Assembly (NCBI GenBank): GCA_030536655.1
Contig: JAUNPN010000013.1
Coordinates: forward strand, 1 to 38,732
Origin: a bacterium
GTDB taxonomy: Bacteria; Bacillota; Clostridia; UBA1381
Reading direction: 5' to 3'
DNA: 38,732 nucleotides
The number at the start of each line of letters is the position of its first letter. Positions within the stretch are counted from its first letter, which is position 1. The position numbers and the translations under genes were made by a program. Under the pieces are notes generated by a model. That model searched no databases and was not told where the DNA came from. It was given only the letters and a program-made list of their open reading frames with translations. This document shows, piece after piece, positions 10,642-19,573 of the stretch.

Positions 10642-13600
10642 ATGGAATACACCGGTTTACCAAAAAAGCAGGGACTATATGATCCCCAATTTGAGCATGA
10701 CGCCTGCGGTATAGGATGTATCGCCAATATCAAGGGAAAGACGTCGCACAGAATAATTACACAGGCAATACAGATACTTAAAAATCTTGCGCACCGTGGA
10801 GGAGTCGGTTCAGACCCGGCTACGGGTGACGGTGCGGGTATACTTTTGCAGATGCCGCACACCTTTATGAGAAAGGTTTGTGCGAATGAGGGCATCGACC
10901 TTCCGGATAAGTTTAATTACGGTGTAGGTATGCTCTTTCTCTCGCCTGACGAGGACACAAGAGCAAAGAGTCTTGAAAAGCTCAGAAAAATCATCGCGGA
11001 AGAAGAACAGACTGTACTCGGAATAAGAAAGGTTCCGGTATATGAAGAATGTATAGGACAGGGTGCACTTGAAGCTATGCCGTATATTGTACAGATATTT
11101 ATCGGCAAGGGTGACGAGTGCATGACAACTGATGATTTTGAAAGAAAGCTTTATATCATCGGAAAGCTTGCGGAAAAACAGATAAGAAAGAGCGGAGATG
11201 ATAACTATTTCTATTTTGCATCTCTGTCGGCAAGAACGGTTGTATATAAGGGTATGCTTACACCTGACCAGGTAAGCGAGTTTTACCTTGATTTAAAGGA
11301 CGTTGACATGAAAACCGCTATTGCGCTTGTTCATTCACGTTTCTCAACAAATACATTCCCGTCATGGGAAAGAGCGCATCCGAACAGATATATTATCCAT
11401 AACGGAGAGATTAACACAATCCGCGGTAATGTAAACTGGGTAAAGGCAAGAGAAAGAATGTTCTCAACGCCGGAATTTGAAGGCGAGATGGACAAGATTT
11501 TGCCGGTAATAAATGAGGACGGCTCAGACTCGGCAATGCTTGATAACTATTTGCAGTTCCTGCACCTGTCGGGTTTCTCACTTCCGAGAGCGGTCATGAT
11601 GACGATTCCGGAGCCATGGGAGAACAACGACAAGATGCCGGAGAAAATGAAGAAGTTCTATGAGTATCATTCATGTATCACAGAACCGTGGGACGGTCCG
11701 GCGGCAGTAGCGTTTACAGACGGCAAGCTTGTCGGTGCAACGCTTGACCGCAATGGCTTAAGACCGGCGCGTTATTATATAACAAACGATGATGAGGTAA
11801 TATTATCATCAGAGGTTGGCGTAACAGATATAGACGAATCGCGTATAGTTAAGAAGGAAAGACTTCACCCAGGCAAGATGCTTCTCATTGATACCGATGA
11901 GGGCAGAATCATTTCCGATGAGGAAATTAAGCAGTATGAGGCGGCTCATAAGCCGTATGATGAGTGGGTAGATAAGACGCTTGTTGATATAGACGACCTT
12001 CCGCTTGATACAGGCATTAAGGGCGACACATGGCATGACCTTATCGCAAAGGTAAAGGAAAAGGCAAAGAACAGCATGAATGCTGATTTAGCGCTGAGAA
12101 GTGCGATTGTTCTTGACAATATGTTTGTAAACCGTGAAAACGGCGATGATGAGCTTCCGCTGCTGACAAGACAGAAGCTGTTCGGATATTCATGGGAAGA
12201 TGTAAACGCAACATTGAAGCAGATTGTTGAGAAGTCAACGGATCCGATTAATGCCATGGGATCAGATATTCCGCTTGCGGTGCTTTCGGAAAAGCCGCAG
12301 CTTTTATATAACTATTTTAAGCAGCTGTTTGCGCAGGTAACCAATCCGCCAATTGATGCTATACGTGAAAAGATTGTAACCTCGACCTTTACGCTTTTCG
12401 GATGCGAGCAGAATCTGCTTACATCAAGTGAGCTTAACTGCCGTAAGGTAAGAACAACCAGTCCGATTTTAAGCAATGAAGAATTGGCGAAGCTCCGCAA
12501 CATTAATTTAGAGGGATTTAAATCAATTACACTTCCGGCGCTGTATAATGTGCATCAGGAAAATGATCTTGAAATGGCTCTTGACACAATTTGTGAGGCG
12601 GCAGATATAGCGGTTGAAAACGGATATAATATAATTATTCTTTCCGATAAAGGAGCAAATGCCGATAAGGCGCCTATTCCGGCGCTTTTATGCGGGTCGG
12701 GACTTCATCACCACCTTATCAGAAGGGGTACAAGAATGAAGGTTTCCATTGTTCTTGAAACCGGTGAGCCGAGAGAGGTACATCATTTTGCATGCTTAAT
12801 CGGTTATGGTGTAAACGGAATTAACCCGTATATGGCATATGAAAGCATTGAGGAAATGCTTGAACTGCATCTTGCTTCATTCAGCTATGAGGATGCAGTG
12901 GCGCGCTTTAACAAGACTATTACGGACGGTATTGTAAAGGTAATGTCAAAGATGGGTATTTCAACAATTCAGTCCTATCAGGGAGCGCAGATTTTTGAAG
13001 CGCTCGGTATTAAGGAATCAGTTGTTGATAAGTATTTTACAGGCACAACAACGAGAATAGGAGGTATTGGACTTGAAGAAATATCAAAGGACGTAATGGC
13101 GCGTCACTCTGAAGCCTTCAGCAAGATTACGGCGCAGCAGGCATTGAAGCCGGGCGGCGAATACAAGTGGCGTTCGGAGGGTGAATATCATATGTTCAAC
13201 CCGTCAACAATATATAAGCTTCAGATGGCGTGCAGAACAGGCAACTATGAATTGTATAAGGAATACGCGGCAGAGATGAACGCGCATCAGGAGAAGGAAT
13301 GTACAATTAGAGGTATGCTTGATATTAAGACTGTTGATAAGCCTATTGCTATTGATAAGGTTGAGAGCGTTGAAAGCATTGTTAAGCGTTTCAAGACAGG
13401 CGCAATGTCCTACGGCTCAATTTCACAGGAGGCTCACGAATGTCTTGCAATCGCAATGAACCGTCTCGGTGGTAAGTCAAACAGCGGCGAGGGCGGCGAG
13501 GATCCGGCAAGATATACGCCGGATGAGAACGGTGACTCGCGTTCGTCTGCAATTAAGCAGGTTGCGTCGGGACGCTTCGGAGTTCATATTCACTACCTGC

Positions 13601-15336
13601 AAAATGCAAAGGAAATTCAAATAAAGATGGCTCAGGGCGCAAAGCCGGGCGAGGGCGGTCATCTGCCCGGAGGAAAGGTATATCCGTGGATTGCAAAGAC
13701 AAGACATTCAACGCCGGGTGTAAGTCTTATATCGCCTCCGCCGCATCACGACATCTATTCAATCGAGGATTTGGCTCAGCTCATCCACGACTTGAAGAAT
13801 GCAAACCGTGACGCGAGAGTAACAGTTAAGCTTGTTTCAGAGGCAGGCGTAGGAACTATTGCTGTCGGTGTTGCAAAGGGCAGAGCGGATGTAATTCTTA
13901 TTTCCGGTTTTGACGGCGGTACCGGAGCGGCTCCGAAAACGGGTATTCGCCATGCCGGACTTCCGTGGGAGCTTGGTGTTGCGGAAACTCATCAGGCGCT
14001 GCTCATGAATAACCTCAGAAACAGAGTTGTAATAGAAACAGACGGTAAGTTGCTTACCGGAAGAGATGTGGCTGTTGCGGCGTTGCTTGGCGCAGAGGAA
14101 TACGGCTTTGCAACGGGTCCGCTTATCGCAATCGGCTGTGTAATGATGAGAGTATGTAATCTTGATACCTGCCCTGTCGGAGTTGCAACTCAGAACCCGA
14201 AGCTAAGGAAACGCTTCTGCGGCAAACCGGAGTATGTTGAGAATTTCATGAGGTTTATCGCTCAGGACTTAAGAGAATGGATGGCGAAAATAGGCGTTAA
14301 GACGGTTAATGAGATGATTGGTCATGTTGAGCGTCTTTCACAAAAGAATGTTGAGAATAATAAAAAGGCGTCGCTCGTAGACCTTTCATCGCTGCTTTAT
14401 CAGCCGAAAATCTGCTCAAATGATTATGAGAGATACCATAATGTAACGCAGGATCACGAGCTTGAAAAGTGCCTTGATGTCAATACGCTGTTAAAGCTTT
14501 GCGAGCCGGCAATAAAGAACGGCAAGAAAATAAGTGCGAAGCTTGAAATTACAAATACAGATCGTGTAACAGGAACGATTCTTTCCTCAGAGATTGCGAG
14601 AGCGCATGGTGAGGAAGGGCTTCCGGAGGATAGTATTACGCTTGAATTTGTCGGCAGCGCAGGACAGAGCTTCGGTGCGTTCCTTGCTCACGGCGTGACA
14701 TTAAAGCTTGAGGGGGACTCAAACGATTATATAGGCAAAGGCTTGTCGGGAGGAAAGATTATTGTTGTTCCTAAGGCGGAGTCGGCAATTGAACCGTCAG
14801 AGAATGTGATTATAGGTAACGTAGCGTTTTATGGCGCGATAAATGGTGAGGCATATATCTTAGGAAATGCCGGTGAACGTTTCTGTGTAAGAAACAGCGG
14901 TATGACGGCGGTGGTCGAGGGCGTAGGCGATCATGGCTGTGAGTATATGACAGGCGGTAAGGTGGTAGTTCTCGGTAAAACGGGACGCAATTTTGCGGCC
15001 GGTATGTCAGGCGGTATTGCTTATGTATATGATGACGACGGACATTTTGAGGAAAGGTGCAACAAGGCGCTTGTAACGCTTGAAGGCGCAGAGGCTGACA
15101 GGGCGGTTATTCAGGAAATGCTTGAAAAGCATTTAAAGTATACCGGTTCGGCAAAGGCTAAGCAGGTACTTGATGATTTTGATAATGAGCTGGGCAGATT
15201 TGTAAAGGTTATACCGGTTGATTACAAGAAGGTTGTAACAGTTCTTGATGAAGAGCTTGAAAAGGGTTCGGCTTACGAGGACGCAATGACTGCGGCGTTC
15301 GAGAGTGTGACAGGCAAGAAAGTGGAAGCAGCATAA
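10642..15336 (+). CDS. gltB: Glutamate synthase large subunit
   Basis: Large subunit of NADPH-GOGAT, which turns glutamine plus 2-oxoglutarate into two glutamates. The 1564 residues include a 21-residue propeptide ahead of the nucleophilic C22 (DACGIGC), a class II glutaminase domain, a central domain, an FMN-binding synthase domain (GHLPGGKVYPWIAKTRHS, SGFDGGTGAAP), and the C-terminal GXGXG beta-helix. The [3Fe-4S] ligands C1166, C1172 and C1177 follow the C-X5-C-X4-C spacing. The start has GAGG at 10632-10635. gltD follows after 15 bases, so the two subunits are co-transcribed. An attenuator-like leader precedes the gene. Confidence 0.97.
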   Translation: MEYTGLPKKQGLYDPQFEHDACGIGCIANIKGKTSHRIITQAIQILKNLAHRGGVGSDPATGDGAGILLQMPHTFMRKVCANEGIDLPDKFNYGVGMLFLSPDEDTRAKSLEKLRKIIAEEEQTVLGIRKVPVYEECIGQGALEAMPYIVQIFIGKGDECMTTDDFERKLYIIGKLAEKQIRKSGDDNYFYFASLSARTVVYKGMLTPDQVSEFYLDLKDVDMKTAIALVHSRFSTNTFPSWERAHPNRYIIHNGEINTIRGNVNWVKARERMFSTPEFEGEMDKILPVINEDGSDSAMLDNYLQFLHLSGFSLPRAVMMTIPEPWENNDKMPEKMKKFYEYHSCITEPWDGPAAVAFTDGKLVGATLDRNGLRPARYYITNDDEVILSSEVGVTDIDESRIVKKERLHPGKMLLIDTDEGRIISDEEIKQYEAAHKPYDEWVDKTLVDIDDLPLDTGIKGDTWHDLIAKVKEKAKNSMNADLALRSAIVLDNMFVNRENGDDELPLLTRQKLFGYSWEDVNATLKQIVEKSTDPINAMGSDIPLAVLSEKPQLLYNYFKQLFAQVTNPPIDAIREKIVTSTFTLFGCEQNLLTSSELNCRKVRTTSPILSNEELAKLRNINLEGFKSITLPALYNVHQENDLEMALDTICEAADIAVENGYNIIILSDKGANADKAPIPALLCGSGLHHHLIRRGTRMKVSIVLETGEPREVHHFACLIGYGVNGINPYMAYESIEEMLELHLASFSYEDAVARFNKTITDGIVKVMSKMGISTIQSYQGAQIFEALGIKESVVDKYFTGTTTRIGGIGLEEISKDVMARHSEAFSKITAQQALKPGGEYKWRSEGEYHMFNPSTIYKLQMACRTGNYELYKEYAAEMNAHQEKECTIRGMLDIKTVDKPIAIDKVESVESIVKRFKTGAMSYGSISQEAHECLAIAMNRLGGKSNSGEGGEDPARYTPDENGDSRSSAIKQVASGRFGVHIHYLQNAKEIQIKMAQGAKPGEGGHLPGGKVYPWIAKTRHSTPGVSLISPPPHHDIYSIEDLAQLIHDLKNANRDARVTVKLVSEAGVGTIAVGVAKGRADVILISGFDGGTGAAPKTGIRHAGLPWELGVAETHQALLMNNLRNRVVIETDGKLLTGRDVAVAALLGAEEYGFATGPLIAIGCVMMRVCNLDTCPVGVATQNPKLRKRFCGKPEYVENFMRFIAQDLREWMAKIGVKTVNEMIGHVERLSQKNVENNKKASLVDLSSLLYQPKICSNDYERYHNVTQDHELEKCLDVNTLLKLCEPAIKNGKKISAKLEITNTDRVTGTILSSEIARAHGEEGLPEDSITLEFVGSAGQSFGAFLAHGVTLKLEGDSNDYIGKGLSGGKIIVVPKAESAIEPSENVIIGNVAFYGAINGEAYILGNAGERFCVRNSGMTAVVEGVGDHGCEYMTGGKVVVLGKTGRNFAAGMSGGIAYVYDDDGHFEERCNKALVTLEGAEADRAVIQEMLEKHLKYTGSAKAKQVLDDFDNELGRFVKVIPVDYKKVVTVLDEELEKGSAYEDAMTAAFESVTGKKVEAA

Positions 15337-15351
15337 GGAGGATGTACTGAG

Positions 15352-16821
15352 ATGGGTAAACCTACAGGATTTTTAGAATATGAAAGAAACCTTCCGAAGG
15401 ACAGAACTCCTGAGGAAAGAATAAAGGATTGGAAGGAATTCCATACGCATTATGACCTGAAGCTTTTGCAGCTTCAGGGAGCGCGCTGTATGGACTGCGG
15501 TGTTCCGTTCTGTCACATGGGGGAGCAGATAGGAAGAACGTCAATCGGCTGTCCGCTGCATAACCTCATTCCGGAATGGAATGACCTTGTATACCGCGGT
15601 GATATGGAGGAAGCCTACAGAAGGCTTACCTTAACAAGTCCGTTCCCGGAGTTTACAAGCCGTGTATGCCCGGCGCTCTGCGAGGGTTCATGTACTCTGG
15701 GAATGCATGATCCGGCAGTTACGATAAAGAATATTGAACATCACATTATTGATACAATGTTTGCAGAGGGTAAGGTAAAGCCGAGGCGCCCCGAAAAGTC
15801 AACGGAAAAGAGAGTTGCAGTAGTAGGCAGCGGTCCTTCCGGACTGGCGTGTGCGGATATGCTTAATCAGATGGGGCACAGAGTAACGGTATTTGAGAGA
15901 GCGGATCGTCCGGGCGGACTTTTGATGTATGGAATACCGAACATGAAGCTTGACAAGTCTATTGTTGAAAGACGTATTGCAATTATGGAAAAAGAGGGTG
16001 TCAGCTTTAAGCTGAATACCGAGATAGGCAAGAACTACCCTGCTGTAAAGCTTGTGTCAGAGTTTGACGCGGTTGTACTGTGCACAGGCGCGGCAAAGCC
16101 AAGACCGCTTACCGTGGAAGGTGCGGACTTGAAGGGAGTATACTATGCGGTTGAATTCCTCAGTCAGAACACAAAGAGTCTGTTGGATTCAAATCACGAG
16201 GACAGAATGTATGTAAGCGCAAAGGATAAGAACGTAATTGTAATCGGAGGCGGAGATACTGGAACGGATTGTGTCGGAACTGCAATCCGCCATGGCTGTA
16301 AGAGTGTGACACAGCTCGAAATTATGGGTGAAGCAAGCGAAAATCGTCTTCCTAATAATCCGTGGCCGGAGTGGCCGAGAATAAAGAAAACTGATTACGG
16401 TCAGGAAGAAGCAGTGTACCTTTATGGAAAAGACCCGAGAGAATATAACACAACGGTTACAAAAATCGAAGGGGACGATATGGGGGATGTAAAGTATGTT
16501 AATACTATTCAGGTGGAATGGGTAAAGGCGCCGAACGGCGCAATGGTTCCGAAGCCGATTGAAGGTACCGAGCAAAAGCGCGAGTGTGAGCTTGTGCTGA
16601 TAGCGATGGGATTTTTAGGACCGGAGCAGGAGCTTGTGAAGCAGCTCACGCTAAGTACAACACCAAGAAGTAATATTGATGCAGATGAAAAGGATTATAA
16701 GACTACATTGAGGGGTGTATTCGCAGCCGGTGACTGCCGCAGAGGACAGAGCCTTGTAGTATGGGCGATCCGAGAGGGCAGAGAAGCTGCAAAGAGTATT
16801 AACGAATATCTTATGAAATAA
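15352..16821 (+). CDS. gltD: Glutamate synthase small subunit
   Basis: NADPH-oxidising flavoprotein partner of GltB. The 489 residues carry N-terminal cysteines for the [4Fe-4S] clusters (C46, C49 and C54 in CMDCGVPFC, then CPLHN and CPALCEGSC), an FAD-binding motif (GSGPSGLACAD), an NADPH-binding motif (GGGDTGTDCVG), and the C-terminal FAD contact AAGDCRRGQSLVVWAI. AGGAGG just after the gltB stop fits ATG 15352. A terminator follows at 16827, closing the nitrogen block. Confidence 0.97.
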   Translation: MGKPTGFLEYERNLPKDRTPEERIKDWKEFHTHYDLKLLQLQGARCMDCGVPFCHMGEQIGRTSIGCPLHNLIPEWNDLVYRGDMEEAYRRLTLTSPFPEFTSRVCPALCEGSCTLGMHDPAVTIKNIEHHIIDTMFAEGKVKPRRPEKSTEKRVAVVGSGPSGLACADMLNQMGHRVTVFERADRPGGLLMYGIPNMKLDKSIVERRIAIMEKEGVSFKLNTEIGKNYPAVKLVSEFDAVVLCTGAAKPRPLTVEGADLKGVYYAVEFLSQNTKSLLDSNHEDRMYVSAKDKNVIVIGGGDTGTDCVGTAIRHGCKSVTQLEIMGEASENRLPNNPWPEWPRIKKTDYGQEEAVYLYGKDPREYNTTVTKIEGDDMGDVKYVNTIQVEWVKAPNGAMVPKPIEGTEQKRECELVLIAMGFLGPEQELVKQLTLSTTPRSNIDADEKDYKTTLRGVFAAGDCRRGQSLVVWAIREGREAAKSINEYLMK

Positions 16822-16826
16822 GACAC

Positions 16827-16866
16827 AGCGGGAAGCAGCACGTTTTGATGCGGCTTCCTGCTTTTT
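16827..16866 (+). terminator. Terminator after gltD
   Basis: AGCGGGAAGC (16827-16836) pairs with GCTTCCTGCT (16853-16862), ten pairs with one G-T, followed by a run of five T residues. It starts 5 bases after the gltD stop. Confidence 0.87.
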
Positions 16867-16932
16867 ATATGAAAAGCTGACATATAAGCGTTGGCGGTTC
16901 TGAGGGCAGATTATAAAAATAACCTTGCTTAT

Positions 16933-16991
16933 GGACGGTTCGTAAATTAAGCGCACATTGCCTGCTGATTTTGCGTCATACTGCAAAAAAA
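16933..16991 (-). repeat. MITE-like repeat, fragment D
   Basis: About 59 bases that align with the reverse complement of the 3' end of copy B: CGTAAATTAAGC, then a CTGATTTTCCGTCATATTGC-like block (here TGATTTTGCGTCATACTGC), then an A-run. The rest of the element is absent, so this is a decayed or deleted copy. It lies downstream of gltD and its terminator, again at a gene 3' end. Confidence 0.65.
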
Positions 16992-17075
16992 TTTGAAATT
17001 AATGCAACCAAATCGCGCTCCGAAAGGTATTATAAGTGAAGGATAAAATATTAAAATGTCAGAGGGAGGATTTCA

Positions 17076-18794
17076 ATGAAAAAACTGATAAGTATAATGT
17101 TGGCAGCGGCAATTTGTCCGACTGCGGCAATGGCGGAAGATACACCAAGTGAATGGGCAAGAAAGAGCGTGGAAAGAGCGTTGAATATAGGGATTCTTTC
17201 ATATGATTATGAGTTTAAGCCTCAGAAGGCAATAACGCGTGAGGATTTCTGTACACTTGCATTTCAGACAATTAATAACGCACCGATAATTGTTGATTTT
17301 AAGGAGTATGAGGGAGAGCCAAAGTTTTCGGATACGGATAACAAGAAGATTGCCGCCTTGTGCGAAGCGGGTATTATAGACGGACGTTCGGACGGGCTGT
17401 TTGCGCCGAAGGAAACTCTGACGCGCGAGGAAGCGGCGGTTATACTTGCACGTATGTCAAAGTATCTGGGGATTGAAGCGTCTGAAAACAAATGTGACGA
17501 ATACAGTGACGGTACGGAAATTTCAAACTGGGCAAGGGAATCTGTTAAGGAAATCAGCAAAGCGGGAATTATGAACGGAGTAGGAGATAATCTGTTTCTG
17601 CCGGGAGGGGAATACACAGAGGAGCAATCGGTTGTGACATTAATCAGGTTTTACGACTTAATTCTTATGCCGGAGAACGAAACCGGTTATTTTGCAGACA
17701 GATTGAATGAGCAAATGCCGGACAACAGGAATTATGTGTTTTCACCGTTTTCAATAAAAACCGTGCTTGCATTGGCGGCTAACGGTGCGGAGGGTGAAAC
17801 GAAGAAGGAAATTCTTGAAGCGGTCGGAATAGATGACCTCGATACTTTTAATGAGAAAACAAAGGAAATGATAGAATCCTTTTCGGACAATGAGATTTTG
17901 CAGTTCTGCAATGCAAATGCAATATGGGTTAATTCGGATAAGACAAGTCAGAAATTCAGCAAAGAATACCGCGAAAAAATCGGTGATTTTTACGGAGGAG
18001 AAGCAAGAAGCGTTACAGATGAGAATGCAGTCAAAGAAATAAACGGATGGATAAGTGAAAAAACTAACGGTAAGATTTCTGATGTTATTAGTGATTCGGA
18101 GTTTTGGGCAATGCTTGTAAATGCAGTTTATTTCCGCGGAATATGGTACGATGAATTTTATGAAGGCAATACGAAAAAAGCAGAATTTACAGACCGAAAC
18201 GGAAAGAAATCGGAAATTGATTTTATGAATAAGCTTTCCTGGCTTGATATGGCAGACATTGATGGTACGAAAATGTTATCGCTGCCATATAGAAATACCT
18301 ATGATATCTTTGATGAGAACGGGAATTTTTTGGAAATGAAATATACGAGAGAAAATATTAATATGTATATTATTCTGAATGACAGTACCAATGAGGATAT
18401 TGAACAGATACTGAGTGAAGCGATAAGAAAAAATATGTTCACTTCGGAGTACGTTCAGCTTTCGCTTCCTAAATTTAAAGTTGAGTATAATACCGATTTA
18501 ACCGATATACTGCGCCGGCTTGGGATTAGCAAAGCGTTTGAAACGGAAAATGCTCAGTTTGAGCCGATGTTTGACAAGGGGAGAATGTTTATAACAGACG
18601 TTGCGCACAGCGGATATATCAGTGTAGATGAAAAGGGAACGGAAGCAGCGGCAGTTACTACGGCAGGAATGGCAGGAAATTCACTCCCGCCAGAGCCTGT
18701 CGAATTTAAAGCAGACAGACCCTTTACCTTTGTTATACGTGATAATACGCGGGATGAAATTCTGTTCATGGGAGAATTCGCATATGCAGAATGA
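17076..18794 (+). CDS. Secreted SLH-domain serpin
   Basis: Serine protease inhibitor displayed at the cell surface. The 572 residues hold a signal peptide (1-20, cleavage likely after AMA), three S-layer homology repeats (about 24-68, 82-135 and 142-193) that would bind wall polymers, and a full serpin domain (about 205-572). The serpin part includes NYVFSPFSIKTVLALAANGA, LVNAVYFRGIWYDEF and a C-terminal RPFTFVIRDN. The reactive-loop hinge EKGTEAAAVTTAG has the small residues needed for loop insertion, so an inhibitory serpin is expected. By standard hinge counting the scissile bond falls near GN|SL, but this is uncertain. Serpins of gut clostridia (siropins) inhibit host neutrophil proteases, so a similar role is possible. 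GGGAGG precedes the ATG. The gene appears monocistronic. Confidence 0.93.
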   Translation: MKKLISIMLAAAICPTAAMAEDTPSEWARKSVERALNIGILSYDYEFKPQKAITREDFCTLAFQTINNAPIIVDFKEYEGEPKFSDTDNKKIAALCEAGIIDGRSDGLFAPKETLTREEAAVILARMSKYLGIEASENKCDEYSDGTEISNWARESVKEISKAGIMNGVGDNLFLPGGEYTEEQSVVTLIRFYDLILMPENETGYFADRLNEQMPDNRNYVFSPFSIKTVLALAANGAEGETKKEILEAVGIDDLDTFNEKTKEMIESFSDNEILQFCNANAIWVNSDKTSQKFSKEYREKIGDFYGGEARSVTDENAVKEINGWISEKTNGKISDVISDSEFWAMLVNAVYFRGIWYDEFYEGNTKKAEFTDRNGKKSEIDFMNKLSWLDMADIDGTKMLSLPYRNTYDIFDENGNFLEMKYTRENINMYIILNDSTNEDIEQILSEAIRKNMFTSEYVQLSLPKFKVEYNTDLTDILRRLGISKAFETENAQFEPMFDKGRMFITDVAHSGYISVDEKGTEAAAVTTAGMAGNSLPPEPVEFKADRPFTFVIRDNTRDEILFMGEFAYAE

Positions 18795-18838
18795 CAGAAA
18801 AGCAGAACAGCCGCTGACTGCTTTCAGTATAACTCAAA

Positions 18839-18879
18839 CTTATAATCCGAAATCCTTTCGCCAATGCGTTTGGGAAAAT
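18839..18879 (-). repeat. Palindromic short repeat, copy R3
   Basis: Reverse-oriented copy of the element at 30-70. It matches TTTTCCCAAACGCATTGG exactly, then has CG in place of TG, and keeps GATTATAAGT at the far end. The palindrome is complete here: TTTC-G-CCAA on one side and TTGG-GAAA on the other, around TGCGT. It lies 45 bases after the serpin gene. The remainder of 18795-18991 shows no gene. Confidence 0.75.
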
Positions 18880-18991
18880 AGAAGCAAGCAGATTGCCGTT
18901 ATGAGGGGCGCAGTCGTACGCTGTACTTCAAGCACCTAATGACGGTGAGATGCGCCGTTTATCTTTTTCGAAACTTTTATTAATATCTATA

Positions 18992-19031
18992 CAGCCGGAG
19001 GTATAAGTGCTTCCGGCTGAGCTGCTTTTTT
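18992..19031 (+). terminator. Terminator between the serpin gene and asp23
   Basis: CAGCCGGAGG (18992-19001) pairs with CTTCCGGCTG (19010-19019), ten pairs with one G-T and an 8-base loop, followed after AGCTGC by six T residues. It probably ends the serpin transcript about 200 bases after the stop codon. Confidence 0.8.
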
Positions 19032-19143
19032 ATCGGCGCCCGTATTAATGTGATACCAATTTGTTACTAATAGTACAGTTTTATGCTATTTTAAGAGACT
19101 GTTAAAAATTAAAAAATATTGGTTTTATTGCGATTATTAGGAC

Positions 19144-19172
19144 TTGATTTTTTAACTGATATATAGTACAAT
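19144..19172 (+). promoter_or_regulatory. Promoter of the asp23-yloV-recG operon
   Basis: TTGATT (19144-19149) and TACAAT (19167-19172) are separated by 17 bases. The flanking sequence is AT-rich, and a GGAGGA ribosome site follows at 19195. Confidence 0.7.
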
Positions 19173-19209
19173 ATATATAACATGTACTATTGACGGAGGA
19201 TTTTTTATT

Positions 19210-19560
19210 ATGCAGTTAAAAACAAATAACGGAATAGGCTCGGTGTATGTTTCAAATAATGTAATAGCCGAGATAGCCGGAGCGGTAACGACTGATTGCT
19301 ACGGAGTAGTAGGCATGGCTGCGCATAATATGAAGGACGGGCTTACAAGTCTGATAAAGTCCGATATAACCCGCGGCGTGAATGTTGTGGTGCAGGACGG
19401 AGGGATTGCAGTTGACGTTCATATAATCGTGCGTTACGGAGTTAATATCAACGCAATCTGCAAAAGCATAGTAAACCGTGTGCGTTACGCTCTTGAATCA
19501 GGAGTAGGTCTTAAGGTGAACAGGATTAACGTGAGAGTTGAAGGCGTAAAGCAAAACTAA
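19210..19560 (+). CDS. Asp23/Gls24 family envelope stress protein (YloU-like)
   Basis: A 116-residue protein of the Asp23 family, which in Gram-positive bacteria is linked to alkaline-shock and envelope stress and often lies near lipid genes. The family pattern is clear: GSVYVSNNVIAEIAGAVTTD, CYGVVGMA, a GVNVVVQDGGIAVDVHIIVRYG core, and the C-terminal RVRYALESGVGLKVNRINVRVEGVK. There is no signal peptide or membrane segment. It is immediately followed by the DAK2 gene, the conserved yloU-yloV order. GGAGGA lies 9 bases before the ATG. Confidence 0.9.
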   Translation: MQLKTNNGIGSVYVSNNVIAEIAGAVTTDCYGVVGMAAHNMKDGLTSLIKSDITRGVNVVVQDGGIAVDVHIIVRYGVNINAICKSIVNRVRYALESGVGLKVNRINVRVEGVKQN

Positions 19561-19573
19561 GGGGGCGAGGACA

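Noticed and set aside
18628-18939. A 103-codon plus-strand frame overlapping the serpin 3' end and repeat R3
   Set aside because: Most of it is out of frame within the conserved serpin C-terminus. The extension beyond the stop is just repeat sequence.
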